Positions 1-8,322 of a stretch of 58,566 nt of DNA are shown in pieces. The DNA comes from a virus. Position 1 is the first letter of the stretch. Each line of letters opens with the position of its first letter. The notes under the pieces are model-generated. The model was not told the origin of the DNA, searched no databases, and worked only from the letters and a program-made list of their open reading frames with translations. The stretch is taken from positions 1 through 58,566 of the IMG/VR virus record IMGVR_UViG_3300044648_000159; one strand, given 5' to 3'. Both the position numbers and the translations under genes were made by a program.

Positions 1-127
1 TGTCTCGCGCACCTTTCCGAGCTGGAAGCATGACTCCGGACGGTTGGCCGCTGCCGAAGAGAAGCGAGCGCGCAAGAAGGCTAAGCGGCTGCGCGATATG
101 CGTGGCTACTGATTAGCCCACACGAAC
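1..127. repeat. 127-bp terminal direct repeat (copy 1)
   Basis: Bases 1-127 are identical to 58440-58566. An exact overlap of this size at both ends of a contig is what an assembler leaves on a circular or circularly permuted molecule. It contains the last 112 bases of the gene annotated at 58345-58551, so that gene is intact across the junction. A genuine short terminal repeat cannot be excluded, but the repeat lies inside a coding operon rather than at a packaging site. Confidence 0.95.
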
Positions 128-148
128 TGAAATGAGTAGGAAATAACA

Positions 149-661
149 ATGAGTAACGTGATTGAAATCGAGCCGCAGGCTGTAGACCTGGATCCAGTGT
201 TCGCCAAGCTGAGCGACGCTCACGGCAAGCTCGCGCGCCGAGCGAATGAATGGAACCGTTGCAAGGACAAATACCTGAAGTTTGTACAGGAAATGATCCT
301 GCTCGGCTGCGAGCTAAGCACCGACTCGGAGTTCGATTTCCATTTTCGAGTGGCAGGCGACAAGCAGAAGTTTCTCCAGCTCGTCCGATGTCATCGCCGG
401 TACGGCTTCAAGCCGGATATGCCAGCCAAGGGCGCCACATCCGCGTTCTGGCGGATCAATGACTATGCCGAGCAACTAGGCATGTACCTGTCGTTCAGTT
501 CGACCGTCTGCCATCGAGTGAAGGTCGGCACAAAGACGGTTGAGCAAGACGTATACGAGACTCGTTGCGAAAGCTTCGTCCCGGATGACGATCCACAGTT
601 ACAGGCCCCGGCATCGCCTGTAGCAGTGTTGACATCGTTCGGCGACGACATCCCCTTCTGA
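149..661 (+). CDS. Early protein with an SSB-like acidic C-terminal tip
   Basis: A 170-aa soluble protein of unrecognised family, preceded by an AGGAAATAAC-type ribosome site. Its last residues are GDDIPF, almost the same as the DDDIPF end of the phage SSB at 3124-3546. In SSB this tip recruits replication and repair proteins. The body shows no OB-fold signature I recognise; it has an N-terminal helical part (residues 15-55) and a mixed central part. I infer that it may interact with SSB partners or be a diverged ssDNA-binding protein. It is in the first part of the rightward early operon. Confidence 0.75.
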   Translation: MSNVIEIEPQAVDLDPVFAKLSDAHGKLARRANEWNRCKDKYLKFVQEMILLGCELSTDSEFDFHFRVAGDKQKFLQLVRCHRRYGFKPDMPAKGATSAFWRINDYAEQLGMYLSFSSTVCHRVKVGTKTVEQDVYETRCESFVPDDDPQLQAPASPVAVLTSFGDDIPF

Positions 662-683
662 CCGTCATCGCAGGAGAAAGGAT

Positions 684-1115
684 ATGACGCAGACAATGAT
701 GAAGTGTGGATGCGCGGCGCAAGGTCATCGCGTGATGAAGGACGATAGTCGCATTCCGGCTTGCCTCATCCATGACTGCGTTGAGCCGGCCGTGTCTGCT
801 CCTGATCTCACAGACCGTAAAGCACGCTGCGCCTACTACGGCAAGAGTACCGCTAAGCGCGGCAGCTATGGCGGCGGCAACGAGTGCAACTATGGTCAGA
901 GCAAAGCTCCCATCTGCACCTGCGAGCAGCCGTCCTCTCCGAAGCTTCCGTTCTTCGAGTACTGCGGTGACGGATCCACCGAAGCAAAGAAGTGCAAGTG
1001 CGGCTATTACGAGTCTGCGCACACGCCGGGATCGAGCATCCAATGCAGGAAGTTTGAACCACACGGCTCGCACGAGTTCGACAAGTTCTACTGCGGCTGT
1101 CACGGCTGGGATTAA
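684..1115 (+). CDS. Cysteine-rich small protein
   Basis: A 143-aa protein with a strong AGGAGAAAGG ribosome site upstream. It contains many Cys residues in pairs (KCGC near residue 8, CTC and CKCGYY in the second half, CGCHGW at the C terminus), consistent with one or more zinc-binding knuckles. No family recognised. It is co-directional with the rest of the early operon; a methionine five codons in is an alternative start. Confidence 0.7.
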   Translation: MTQTMMKCGCAAQGHRVMKDDSRIPACLIHDCVEPAVSAPDLTDRKARCAYYGKSTAKRGSYGGGNECNYGQSKAPICTCEQPSSPKLPFFEYCGDGSTEAKKCKCGYYESAHTPGSSIQCRKFEPHGSHEFDKFYCGCHGWD

Positions 1116-1118
1116 GCC

Positions 1119-1418
1119 ATGGACATCGAAGTTCGAGCAGATTTTCGGAACCGGGGCTTCTGCCTGTTCGTGAACGGCGAAGCGATCGGCCAAGTGTTCA
1201 CAAGTTACAAGCTGCTCGCGATTACCCGCGACTGGCTGAGGTCTGAGGTCGAGCACATGAAGATGTATCCCGACGAGATGAGCAACCGCAGCCCACAGTG
1301 GCTGGAGTTCATGGCGAGCCTGGAAAGCGGCTGGCTGGATCGTGAGCCGCACCAGATCGTCAGCCGTGACTTCGCCTCGGGGGTGGCCGACGAGCCCGCC
1401 AAGGAGATTGCAGCATGA
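1119..1418 (+). CDS. Hypothetical early protein
   Basis: A 99-aa acidic, soluble protein starting three bases after the previous stop and overlapping the next start by four bases (ATGA), so it is probably translationally coupled. The N-terminal part looks like a small beta-rich fold (RGFCLFVNGEAIGQVFTSYK). I do not recognise the family. Confidence 0.7.
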   Translation: MDIEVRADFRNRGFCLFVNGEAIGQVFTSYKLLAITRDWLRSEVEHMKMYPDEMSNRSPQWLEFMASLESGWLDREPHQIVSRDFASGVADEPAKEIAA

Positions 1419-1750
1419 GCGCCGTACCGAAGTGGCGATCCATCCGCCAGCAAGTGCTCGATGACGCGCGCTGGGGCACGGGTGAGGCTCATCTAGAGCC
1501 GACAGAGGTGCCACAGTGGATCGCCGAGGCTGGTGACGAAGATGTCATAGCGACGCTCAGCGCGGCTCTCACCGAGGTCGAGGGAAAAGACAACGCGAAG
1601 CTGTGCGCCCTCCTCGACCTTCTGTGCGAGCGTGGCGAGGACTTGGCCTTGAGCAAGGTCGATGACCTGCTGGAGATGCTCCGCACGGCGTTGACCAACC
1701 ATTGCATCCGCCAGGCACAAAAGATGGTCGACGCGGAGCTCGTGTCATGA
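1415..1750 (+). CDS. Hypothetical early protein, helical
   Basis: A 111-aa protein, mainly helical and Leu/Ala/Glu-rich, with a repeated leucine pattern between residues 45 and 105. It is joined by ATGA overlaps to both neighbours. No family recognised. Confidence 0.7.
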   Translation: MSAVPKWRSIRQQVLDDARWGTGEAHLEPTEVPQWIAEAGDEDVIATLSAALTEVEGKDNAKLCALLDLLCERGEDLALSKVDDLLEMLRTALTNHCIRQAQKMVDAELVS

Positions 1751-1839
1751 GCACAGCCGCGAAGATCGGAGTGATTCTAATCCTCCTCGCCGCCGGCGCG
1801 TGGTTCGGCGTAAAGCTTGCTGAGTGGGTGGCGCCATGA
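1747..1839 (+). CDS. 30-aa single-span membrane miniprotein
   Basis: A very short frame starting in an ATGA overlap with the preceding stop and ending in an ATGA overlap with the next start. It encodes MSTAAKIGVILILLAAGAWF followed by a short tail ending WVAP. One hydrophobic helix (residues 6-20) is obvious. Coupling on both sides supports it being a real gene; function unknown. Confidence 0.6.
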   Translation: MSTAAKIGVILILLAAGAWFGVKLAEWVAP

Positions 1840-2012
1840 ACTTTAGAGCACAAGCAGAAATGTTAGTCCTGTTCCCGAAACGCATTCTGGCGGTCTGGAA
1901 GGACAACACCATGCCGAAGATCGACTGGTCGAAGTACGACAGCCCGCCAGACCAGGTGCGACGAGCAAACGTCGCGAAGTTGAAATTGGACCGTGTGAGG
2001 AAAGGACGATGA
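1836..2012 (+). CDS. Small basic protein
   Basis: A 58-aa basic protein (ending RVRKGR) that overlaps both neighbours by ATGA. A GTG at 1824 is an alternative start, but the ATG at 1836 gives the typical coupled overlap. It directly precedes the recombination ATPase. No family recognised. Confidence 0.6.
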   Translation: MNFRAQAEMLVLFPKRILAVWKDNTMPKIDWSKYDSPPDQVRRANVAKLKLDRVRKGR

Positions 2013-3127
2013 GCCTATTTATGAAATCAGAAGCCGGTCATTCGCACTTAAAGGCGGGCCTGTTGGGTCTCGCCGGCTCAGGCAAGACCTACACCGCCAG
2101 CTCGATTGCTGTCGGTCTCGTTGGCTACATGCAAGAACGCGGTGTCTCGGCAAAGAAGCAGGTAGCGTTCGTTGATACAGAAAACGGCGCGGCCTGGGTC
2201 ACACCTCGCTTCAAGAAGGCAGGCATCGAGCTGATGGTCGCCCGAACTCGTGCGCTCACCGACCTCCGAGACGCCATTCGCTGGTCTGTTGACAACGCCG
2301 ACGTGCTGATCATCGACTCCATCACCCACTTCTGGACAATCTTTTGCGACGAGTACGCGGTTCGGAAGAATCGCAAGCGCGGGCTGGAGTTCTCTGACTG
2401 GAATCTGGTCAAGCGTGAGTGGCGCGAGAACTTCACCGACCTGTACCTCAACACCCCGCTGCACATCATCATGTGTGGCCGTCAGGGCTACGAGTATGAC
2501 ATGCAGGTCAACGATGCCGGCAAGAAGGAGCTCGTCAAGACTGGTGTGAAGATGAAGGCGGAGGGTGAAACTGGCTTCGAGCCATCCCTACTCGTCCAAA
2601 TGGAGCAAGAGCAGCTTCTTAAGGATGGGTCCGTCACTGGTGTGGAGCGCATCGCATACGTGCTCAAGGACCGTTCTACGTTCCTGGATGGCAAGACGTT
2701 GCGAGACCCGACATTCGCAGACTTCCTGCCGCACATCTCCGCTCTCGACATCGGCGGAGTCGGCGTTTCCGTCAACACCAACCGCAACAACGGTACGTTA
2801 TTCAGCCAAGACGGTAACGACACCGAGTGGAAACACCGCGAGACACAACGTGAGATCGCGCTTGAGGAGATCCAGGCTGAGATCGACAAGATGTTCCCAG
2901 GACAGAGTGCCGACGTTAAGGCCGCTCGTGGGGCGTATGTTGAAGAGATCTTCCAGACTCGGTCGAAGACCGCCATCGAGCGGAAGTCCTTGGATGAGCT
3001 TGTCGAAGCGCGAAACAAGGTTTGGATGAAGTCTCGTGGCCACGAATATGGCGTCCAACCACCGCCAATCGAATTGAAGCTTGAGGTTGAAGTGCCGATC
3101 GAAGCGCCGAAGGAGAACGCGGCGTGA
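2009..3127 (+). CDS. RecA-fold P-loop ATPase, Sak4/AAA_24-like recombination protein
   Basis: A 372-aa protein with Walker A GLAGSGKT (residues 20-27), a conserved VDTENG acidic strand (about 55-60) and Walker B VLIIDS (99-104). This is the layout of phage AAA_24/Sak4-like ATPases, RecA-like proteins that support strand annealing together with SSB. The C-terminal third (after about 260) is extra: charged and helical. The gene is coupled to ssb by a four-base overlap, and a nuclease-like gene follows, which supports a recombination role. Exact activity is inferred. Confidence 0.8.
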   Translation: MSLFMKSEAGHSHLKAGLLGLAGSGKTYTASSIAVGLVGYMQERGVSAKKQVAFVDTENGAAWVTPRFKKAGIELMVARTRALTDLRDAIRWSVDNADVLIIDSITHFWTIFCDEYAVRKNRKRGLEFSDWNLVKREWRENFTDLYLNTPLHIIMCGRQGYEYDMQVNDAGKKELVKTGVKMKAEGETGFEPSLLVQMEQEQLLKDGSVTGVERIAYVLKDRSTFLDGKTLRDPTFADFLPHISALDIGGVGVSVNTNRNNGTLFSQDGNDTEWKHRETQREIALEEIQAEIDKMFPGQSADVKAARGAYVEEIFQTRSKTAIERKSLDELVEARNKVWMKSRGHEYGVQPPPIELKLEVEVPIEAPKENAA

Positions 3128-3546
3128 GCGGCCTCAACAAAGTTCAGATCATCGGCCACCTCGGCGCGGATCCCGACACGCGCTACATGCCGAGCGGCAA
3201 GCCGGTGACAAACATCCGCGTGGCCACGTCCGAAACCTGGAAGGACAAAGAGAGCGGTGATCGCAAGGAGAAGACTGAGTGGCACTCAATCGTCTTCTTC
3301 GACAAGTTGGCTGAGATCGCCGCCGAGTACTTGCGCAAAGGGTCGCAGGTGTATGTCGAGGGCAAGCTGCAAACGCGGAAGTGGCAGGACAAGGAAGGCA
3401 AGGACCGCTACACCACCGAGATCATCGCGCAGCAGATGCAGATGCTTGGCGGCAAGCCGCAGGGGGAACGCCCGGCGAAGTCGCAGCAGGAACGGTCAGT
3501 GCCGCCTGCTGATGATGGTGGCTTCGACGACGACATACCGTTCTGA
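3124..3546 (+). CDS. ssb: Single-stranded DNA-binding protein
   Basis: A 140-aa SSB. The N-terminal OB fold (residues 1-105) shows the family signatures: [38 protein letters not shown] and a [11 protein letters not shown] strand. A short flexible linker leads to the acidic tip DDDIPF. The start is GTG at 3124, overlapping the ATPase stop. It coats ssDNA during replication and recombination and probably partners the upstream ATPase. Confidence 0.97.
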   Translation: MSGLNKVQIIGHLGADPDTRYMPSGKPVTNIRVATSETWKDKESGDRKEKTEWHSIVFFDKLAEIAAEYLRKGSQVYVEGKLQTRKWQDKEGKDRYTTEIIAQQMQMLGGKPQGERPAKSQQERSVPPADDGGFDDDIPF

Positions 3547-3554
3547 GACCGACC

Positions 3555-4241
3555 ATGAACGACGAAACACAAGGCGTTATCCGCGCAACCCGCGGTCCCA
3601 TCCTCAAGGAATACGAGGATGGGTCACTCGCGGTTCGCGTCCTGATCGCGCCGCCCGACAAGCAGACGTTTATGAAACTTCTGCCGGATGTGAACCTGCC
3701 GATATTCATCGCCGCTGAAACGATGGATAGCGCGCAGCGTGGGCTGCAAGAGGAAACGATTCAGACGTTCGGCGAACACGCTCAGACGCTGATGCTCCAT
3801 TCCGACTGGATGGGTAACCCGAAGGTGTGGGAGCAGATCGGCACGGACGACGACTATCTCAAGTGGTGCCGGGAACAGAAGTGCGCCCACTGCAGCAAAG
3901 CCCCGAGGTGGGAGATGGATACCTTCATTCAAAGTGAAGCGGCGCATGTGCGCAGAGTAGCGAACGGCGCGGGAACCGCGATCAAACCGCCCTACTCGGC
4001 TATCCCTCTCTGCAGTGGGTGCCACAGAGATCAGCACCAGCGAGGTGAAGACGCGATCGGTGGCAAGGACAAGCTCGACAGGATGCGCCTGGCTCACGTC
4101 AAGCAGTGGGCATGGGAAACCATGCGAGAAATATTCGATGTTGAATCGATGCGTGAGGCGAACCCGACCGACGTTCTGGCTTGGGCAAAGTCACACGGCA
4201 TCGAGCGATATCTACCAAGTGGATATAGGGACGCGGCGTAA
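3555..4241 (+). CDS. Zinc/HNH-type nuclease-like protein (DUF968/Ref-like)
   Basis: A 228-aa protein. The C-terminal half has CAHC (about 112-115), EAAHVRR, then CSGCHRDQHQ (about 155-164), the spacing seen in HNH-type beta-beta-alpha metal nucleases of lambdoid phages (DUF968, Ref-like). The N-terminal 100 residues resemble a small separate domain. It follows ssb by nine bases, giving an ATPase-SSB-nuclease trio. Nuclease activity is inferred from the motif. Confidence 0.7.
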   Translation: MNDETQGVIRATRGPILKEYEDGSLAVRVLIAPPDKQTFMKLLPDVNLPIFIAAETMDSAQRGLQEETIQTFGEHAQTLMLHSDWMGNPKVWEQIGTDDDYLKWCREQKCAHCSKAPRWEMDTFIQSEAAHVRRVANGAGTAIKPPYSAIPLCSGCHRDQHQRGEDAIGGKDKLDRMRLAHVKQWAWETMREIFDVESMREANPTDVLAWAKSHGIERYLPSGYRDAA

Positions 4242-4294
4242 GATCGACGATGTCCGGTTTTTCCACCGAGCATACAAAAATGCAATCAACAACA

Positions 4295-4310
4295 AATAAT
4301 TACAATTATT
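4295..4310. repeat. AT-rich 7-bp inverted repeat upstream of integrase 1
   Basis: AATAATT-AC-AATTATT, a perfect inverted repeat in an AT-rich island within the 123-bp gap before the first tyrosine recombinase. It may be a recombinase binding/crossover site or an operator; nothing else in the gap decides between these. Confidence 0.45.
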
Positions 4311-4364
4311 CTAATGCTGTGTTTCCCGCTGTGACGTTCTCATGCTCAGCGCAAAGTTGCGCGC

Positions 4365-5192
4365 ATGAACACAGCAACACCGGCCGTCACCGTCAACGAC
4401 ATCCTGGACCGATTCGAATCGGAGTACATCCCTTACGAGCTCAGCCCGCGTACCGCCCGGGACTACGCCAGGCATGTGCGCGACCTGCGCAGATGGTTTG
4501 GCGAGCGGATAGCGGACGAGATGAGGCCGCGGGACTTCGCGCAGTTCATGAATGTGCGCAAGGGGCGTATCCAGCGGAACAAGCAACTGGCCGTTCTCTC
4601 GTGCGCCTTTCAGCAGGCAGTTTCCTGTTGGTTCATCGTAGACCGCAATCCCTGCAGAGATGTGAAGCGGCATCGCTCACGTCCGCGCGATCGATACATC
4701 ACAGAAGCCGAATTCAGGAGCTTTCAGGTGATGGTGCCGAAGCGCATGAAGATCGCCATGGAGCTGTCTCTGCTCACTGGCCAGCGTCAAGGCGACGTGC
4801 TGTCGCTGAGGTGGTCGCAGGTCGATCGTACTGCAGGCTGCATCCAGATTCAGCAGGGCAAGACCGGCAAGCGTCTCGAAATTGGGATCTCGCCAGCGCT
4901 GTCGGACGTGCTCGATCAGTGCGTCGATATGGCGCCTCCTGGCGAGTACGTCATTCGTCGGAGAGACGGAGAGCGCTACACGTCCGATGGCTTCCGAGCT
5001 ATCTGGCAAAGACACCAACGACGCTGGGCTGCGCTAGGGAACACCAGGTTTAGCTACCATGATATTCGCGCGAAATCAGCTAGCGAATGCAAGACGGTCG
5101 AGGAAGCAATGTTGCTTCTTGGCCACGCAAGCATCGGCATCACGCGCCGAATTTATGACCGCGGAGTGCGTCGAGTTCAACCGCTCAGATAG
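4365..5192 (+). CDS. int: Tyrosine recombinase 1 (phage integrase family)
   Basis: A 275-aa tyrosine recombinase. A SAM-like core-binding domain (about 10-100) is followed by the catalytic domain with Arg141 (GQRQGD), a beta-hairpin Lys (QGKTGK, 166/169), H232-x-x-R235, His254 (LLGHAS) and nucleophile Tyr264 (RRIYDRG). All catalytic residues are present, so it looks active. It has no N-terminal arm-binding domain and no recognisable tRNA or att core downstream. It is a second recombinase besides the one at 12031, so its job (integration, dimer resolution, mobile cargo) is open. Confidence 0.9.
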   Translation: MNTATPAVTVNDILDRFESEYIPYELSPRTARDYARHVRDLRRWFGERIADEMRPRDFAQFMNVRKGRIQRNKQLAVLSCAFQQAVSCWFIVDRNPCRDVKRHRSRPRDRYITEAEFRSFQVMVPKRMKIAMELSLLTGQRQGDVLSLRWSQVDRTAGCIQIQQGKTGKRLEIGISPALSDVLDQCVDMAPPGEYVIRRRDGERYTSDGFRAIWQRHQRRWAALGNTRFSYHDIRAKSASECKTVEEAMLLLGHASIGITRRIYDRGVRRVQPLR

Positions 5193-5381
5193 AGCCGTCC
5201 GAAGCACGATAGTAAGTGAGGTCTCGGGGCACCAGCGCTTCAGGAACGCCCCGTCCATGAGGAGTCATGCCCTCATGGGTGATTGTTTCCAAATACCGGG
5301 TTCAGGTGTGGCAATTCCTTCCCGGACCGTGATCGCCGAAAGGCTATCGAGCATGCGGGGAAAACCGAGTACCCAGATTGG

Positions 5382-5579
5382 ATGATTAGGATAGATCACG
5401 GGGAAAGGCCCTTCGACATTCTTCCGAGAGACCATCGCAGCGATTTGGCAATGAGCATGAACAAAAGAAACCGAGACCGATTGTTAAAACTCGCCGTGCG
5501 CTTGGATCGTTGGGCGCTGCGGATCAGAAGGTATTGCCGTGACAACACGCCAAAGCGCCCGCGCAAGGCGGCTGTATGA
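5382..5579 (+). CDS. Small basic hypothetical protein
   Basis: A 65-aa Arg-rich protein ending in an ATGA overlap with the next gene. The start is uncertain: ATG 5382 is chosen, a TTG at 5283 would add 33 residues, and ATG 5454 would shorten it. No good ribosome site is visible. The 190 bp between integrase 1 and this start hold no other gene that I can support. Confidence 0.4.
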   Translation: MIRIDHGERPFDILPRDHRSDLAMSMNKRNRDRLLKLAVRLDRWALRIRRYCRDNTPKRPRKAAV

Positions 5580-5749
5580 GTGCCCTCCTCGCTCAAGAAT
5601 TGGAGAACCGCTTTATGCAGCTGCCGGCGACTCAACGAAAAGATCCACGCTCTCTGATTCGGATCGCGGTCGAACTGACTCGCGACCTGATGAAAGACAG
5701 CCCGGAAAGTGTCGACGAGTTTCTGAGTTTTCTCCGAGGCGTGAACTGA
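5576..5749 (+). CDS. Small hypothetical protein
   Basis: A 57-aa amphipathic helical protein. Its ATG overlaps the previous stop (ATGA). No family recognised. Confidence 0.6.
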   Translation: MSALLAQELENRFMQLPATQRKDPRSLIRIAVELTRDLMKDSPESVDEFLSFLRGVN

Positions 5750-5782
5750 TGGACTCGCGCACACCCGATTACAGGAGCAAAA

Positions 5783-5962
5783 ATGAAAGGCGCTGATTGG
5801 ATTCTAGTTTGGGCGTGGGTGGCATTCCTGCTGCTTATAGGCCCGCTTCTTTTCTCGGCACGAGACAGCCTGATGGTCTTCGTCGGCTTCTCAATCTTCG
5901 TGGCGCTCGCGTACCTCACGCAGCGTCGAGTGGTTCCAATAATCAAGGAGAAAATCAAGTGA
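5783..5962 (+). CDS. Small membrane protein, partner of SPFH lipoprotein
   Basis: A 59-aa protein with an AGGAG ribosome site. Two hydrophobic segments (about 5-21 and 29-43) make it a small integral membrane protein. Its stop overlaps the GTG start of the SPFH lipoprotein, so the two are probably made together at the inner membrane. Confidence 0.7.
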   Translation: MKGADWILVWAWVAFLLLIGPLLFSARDSLMVFVGFSIFVALAYLTQRRVVPIIKEKIK

Positions 5963-6813
5963 AGCGCATCCTGATCCTGTTTCCCATCCTGCTGCTGGCA
6001 GCAGCGTGCTCAAAGGTTCCTGTCGGCAACGTTGGCGTCAAAGCGTACCTTCTTGGCGGATCGAAGGGCGTCGATACCGAGGAGCTTTCGCCTGGCCGGT
6101 ATTGGATCGGCGTGAACGAGGAACTGTTCCTGTTCCCGACCTTCACACAGACCTACGTGTGGACCAAAGAGCCCGTTGACGGCGACGCCACGGACGAATC
6201 CCTAACTTTCCAGAGTATCGAGGGGATGAACGTCAATGCAGACGTCGGCATCACCTATGCGGTCAATCCATCGAAGGTCACAACGCTCTTCGAGAAGTAT
6301 CGCCGGGGCATCGACGAAATCACGGACCTGTACCTGCGGAACATCGTGAAGGATGCGTTTGTCGCAGAGGCCGGAAAGCTGCCCATTGAGACGGTCTACA
6401 AGTCAAAGGAAAAGCTTCTGCTGGACGTTGAAGCGCGCGTTGAGAAGCAGGTCGAGCCGCTAGGGATCAACGTCGAGAAGTTGTACTGGGCCGGTGGGTT
6501 TCGCCTGCCGCCGCAGGTAACGAACGCGATCAATGCCAGCATCGAAGCGACACAGACCGCCATTCGCATTCAGAACGAGGTGGCGCAGACCAAGGCAGAA
6601 GCCGAAAAGACGATCGCCAAGGCCCAAGGTGCGGCGGAGTCGGTTCGTCTGGCTGCGCAAGCAGAAGCCGACGCCATCAGCATCAAGGGCAAGGCGCTGC
6701 GAGAAAATCCAGCCACCATCGAGCTGTCGGCTATCGAGAAGTGGAACGGTGTTCTTCCCACCATCACCGGCACCGCTGCTGTGCCGTTCGTGACGGTCCC
6801 GCAAGGAAAGTGA
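5959..6813 (+). CDS. SPFH/prohibitin-domain lipoprotein
   Basis: A 284-aa protein starting at GTG 5959. Residues 1-17 form a lipoprotein signal with lipobox LAAAC. An SPFH/band-7 domain follows (about 20-200) with the typical region of channel-forming prohibitins (LSPGRYWI, FQSIEGMNVNADVGITYAV, YWAGGFRLPPQV). A long Ala/Glu/Lys coiled coil occupies about 200-250. Host SPFH proteins scaffold membrane proteases such as FtsH. A phage version with a lipid anchor instead of an N-terminal membrane helix may act in lysogeny control, exclusion of other phages or membrane protection. Confidence 0.85.
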   Translation: MKRILILFPILLLAAACSKVPVGNVGVKAYLLGGSKGVDTEELSPGRYWIGVNEELFLFPTFTQTYVWTKEPVDGDATDESLTFQSIEGMNVNADVGITYAVNPSKVTTLFEKYRRGIDEITDLYLRNIVKDAFVAEAGKLPIETVYKSKEKLLLDVEARVEKQVEPLGINVEKLYWAGGFRLPPQVTNAINASIEATQTAIRIQNEVAQTKAEAEKTIAKAQGAAESVRLAAQAEADAISIKGKALRENPATIELSAIEKWNGVLPTITGTAAVPFVTVPQGK

Positions 6814-6815
6814 CA

Positions 6816-7079
6816 ATGGACCCGCTCACTTCTGAGGGCCGAAGCAAGTTCCGACTGCAATTCGGCGCATTCGCTCCAAAACTGCGCGAGCAGATCATCG
6901 CTGCCGGCTTCGAACTCAAAGAGCCCGTCGTGAAGTCCAGCCTGTACCTAACGCATCTGCAGGCTGATGCCGATGCTGTGGCCCGCCTTCGCATTCGAGC
7001 ACGCATCACCGAGGCACAGGCTAGAGCGGCTGAAAGGAAGATTGTCAAAGAGATCGGACAACTGTTGGTGATCCCATGA
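6816..7079 (+). CDS. Hypothetical early protein
   Basis: An 87-aa protein, helical and Ala/Arg-rich in its C-terminal half, with the ATG two bases after the SPFH stop and an ATGA overlap to the next gene. No family recognised. Confidence 0.65.
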   Translation: MDPLTSEGRSKFRLQFGAFAPKLREQIIAAGFELKEPVVKSSLYLTHLQADADAVARLRIRARITEAQARAAERKIVKEIGQLLVIP

Positions 7080-7318
7080 ACGAGCAAGTCTCCTCGGACT
7101 CCTTGAGTACTCTCAAGGCGCGCGCCGAATTGGCACTACAGCTCGGCAAGGGCGCTGTTGTCGATGCCTCTATGGCGCTCGCCCTCGTCGAGTGCGCAGA
7201 GGTACTGAAGGACATAGACGACAACCGCAGAATCATGGCTTCTGGCGGCTGCGAGTGCAGCGACTGCCAGACGGCTCGTCGCATGGAATCCGCGATCGCG
7301 AAGCTGGAGGCCCTGTGA
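7076..7318 (+). CDS. Small early protein with a CxCxxC motif
   Basis: An 80-aa helical protein with a CECSDC cluster near the C terminus that could bind a metal. Overlaps both neighbours by four bases, indicating coupled translation. Function unknown. Confidence 0.65.
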   Translation: MNEQVSSDSLSTLKARAELALQLGKGAVVDASMALALVECAEVLKDIDDNRRIMASGGCECSDCQTARRMESAIAKLEAL

Positions 7319-7974
7319 CTCAGCCCACCAAAGAGGATCAGGTCGTCTATCGGGCGACTTCGAAAGCCTACCCTCATTCGCATGTTCACTTCGGTGACTA
7401 CGCGGCGGCGAGAGCATGGGCTGGTGATGACGGTTCAGTGGACCCCGTGTCGCTGCGATCGTATGCGAGTCTGCGAACCGTAGAGCAAGCGCCATCGAAA
7501 GAACGGGTCGCGGAGCTGCTGGAGTTTTGGTCTGAGCAGCTTGAAGTATCCATGCGTATGGATGGTGCACGCCACATGCGTGGCGATGCCATGCGCGACA
7601 CGATCACTGTACTCAGGCAGCTGCAGTCATCTCCCGAACCGGCATGTGAGTGCCCGCCACCAGGAACCAGCAGCAGCAGCGTGTCGCCGTTCTGCCGCGT
7701 CCATGCTGTGCGGGCCTGTCGTTACAGCATCGAACCGCACGGCGATGGTCATGCGCTATATCGAGATCGCAGCAGCCAGTTCCACGGCTTCAACCTCGCG
7801 TATATCACTGAGGCCGAGCCGGAGGCGTTGCACCTGATCGAGCGCGCACTGAACGCAGGAGCATCGCAACCGCCAGGACTGCGACATACCTGCACGATCT
7901 GCGGCGGCGATGTCGATCTATCGAACGCGGCCAAGCCTACGACTCAGGTTGGCCCAGGCGGGAAACGGCCATGA
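7315..7974 (+). CDS. Hypothetical early protein with C-terminal zinc motif
   Basis: A 219-aa protein starting at GTG 7315 in a four-base overlap. The central part holds CECPPP and FCRVHAVRAC; a CTICGGDV knuckle sits near the C terminus. It looks modular, perhaps two or three fused small phage domains. No family recognised. Confidence 0.65.
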   Translation: MTQPTKEDQVVYRATSKAYPHSHVHFGDYAAARAWAGDDGSVDPVSLRSYASLRTVEQAPSKERVAELLEFWSEQLEVSMRMDGARHMRGDAMRDTITVLRQLQSSPEPACECPPPGTSSSSVSPFCRVHAVRACRYSIEPHGDGHALYRDRSSQFHGFNLAYITEAEPEALHLIERALNAGASQPPGLRHTCTICGGDVDLSNAAKPTTQVGPGGKRP

Positions 7975-8150
7975 TTGCAGTTGAAGAAGATGGCGATGAG
8001 ATATTCACGCCGATGCCGAAGGAGTGCCACGGCTGGCCGGCCAGGCACGAGCCCGCGCCTGTCGTGCCAATGAATGGCTTCATGCGATGCGAACATTGCA
8101 AGGCGAGTTATGGGCCAGCCCCATCAACTCTAACGAAGGGAGAAGGCTGA
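7971..8150 (+). CDS. Small protein with CxxC knuckle
   Basis: A 59-aa protein in an ATGA overlap with the previous gene, carrying a single CEHCKASYG knuckle in its C-terminal third. Probably a small zinc-binding protein of unknown role. Confidence 0.6.
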   Translation: MIAVEEDGDEIFTPMPKECHGWPARHEPAPVVPMNGFMRCEHCKASYGPAPSTLTKGEG

Positions 8151-8320
8151 TGCAGCAGTGCAATCCACCCTGCCCGCCGCATCTTTGCGAGCAATGGTTT
8201 CATCACGGCATGTGCGCGCTGGAGCCATGCCCGATCTGCGGCCGGAAGGCATGCCGAGGCCACTATCCTGGCGATGGCGACCCGCGCGACGGAAGCGGCC
8301 GAGCTTCGCAGGGAGAGTGA
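8150..8320 (+). CDS. Cys/His-rich miniprotein
   Basis: A 56-aa protein (TGATG start overlap) with nine Cys and several His, including CNPPCPPHLC and CPICGRKAC. Likely a zinc-stabilised miniprotein. One of a consecutive series of Cys-rich small genes. Confidence 0.6.
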   Translation: MQQCNPPCPPHLCEQWFHHGMCALEPCPICGRKACRGHYPGDGDPRDGSGRASQGE

Positions 8321-8322
8321 TC

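Noticed and set aside
495-1514. 339-codon minus-strand frame
   Set aside because: Lies opposite several coupled plus-strand genes; composition typical of an antisense shadow.
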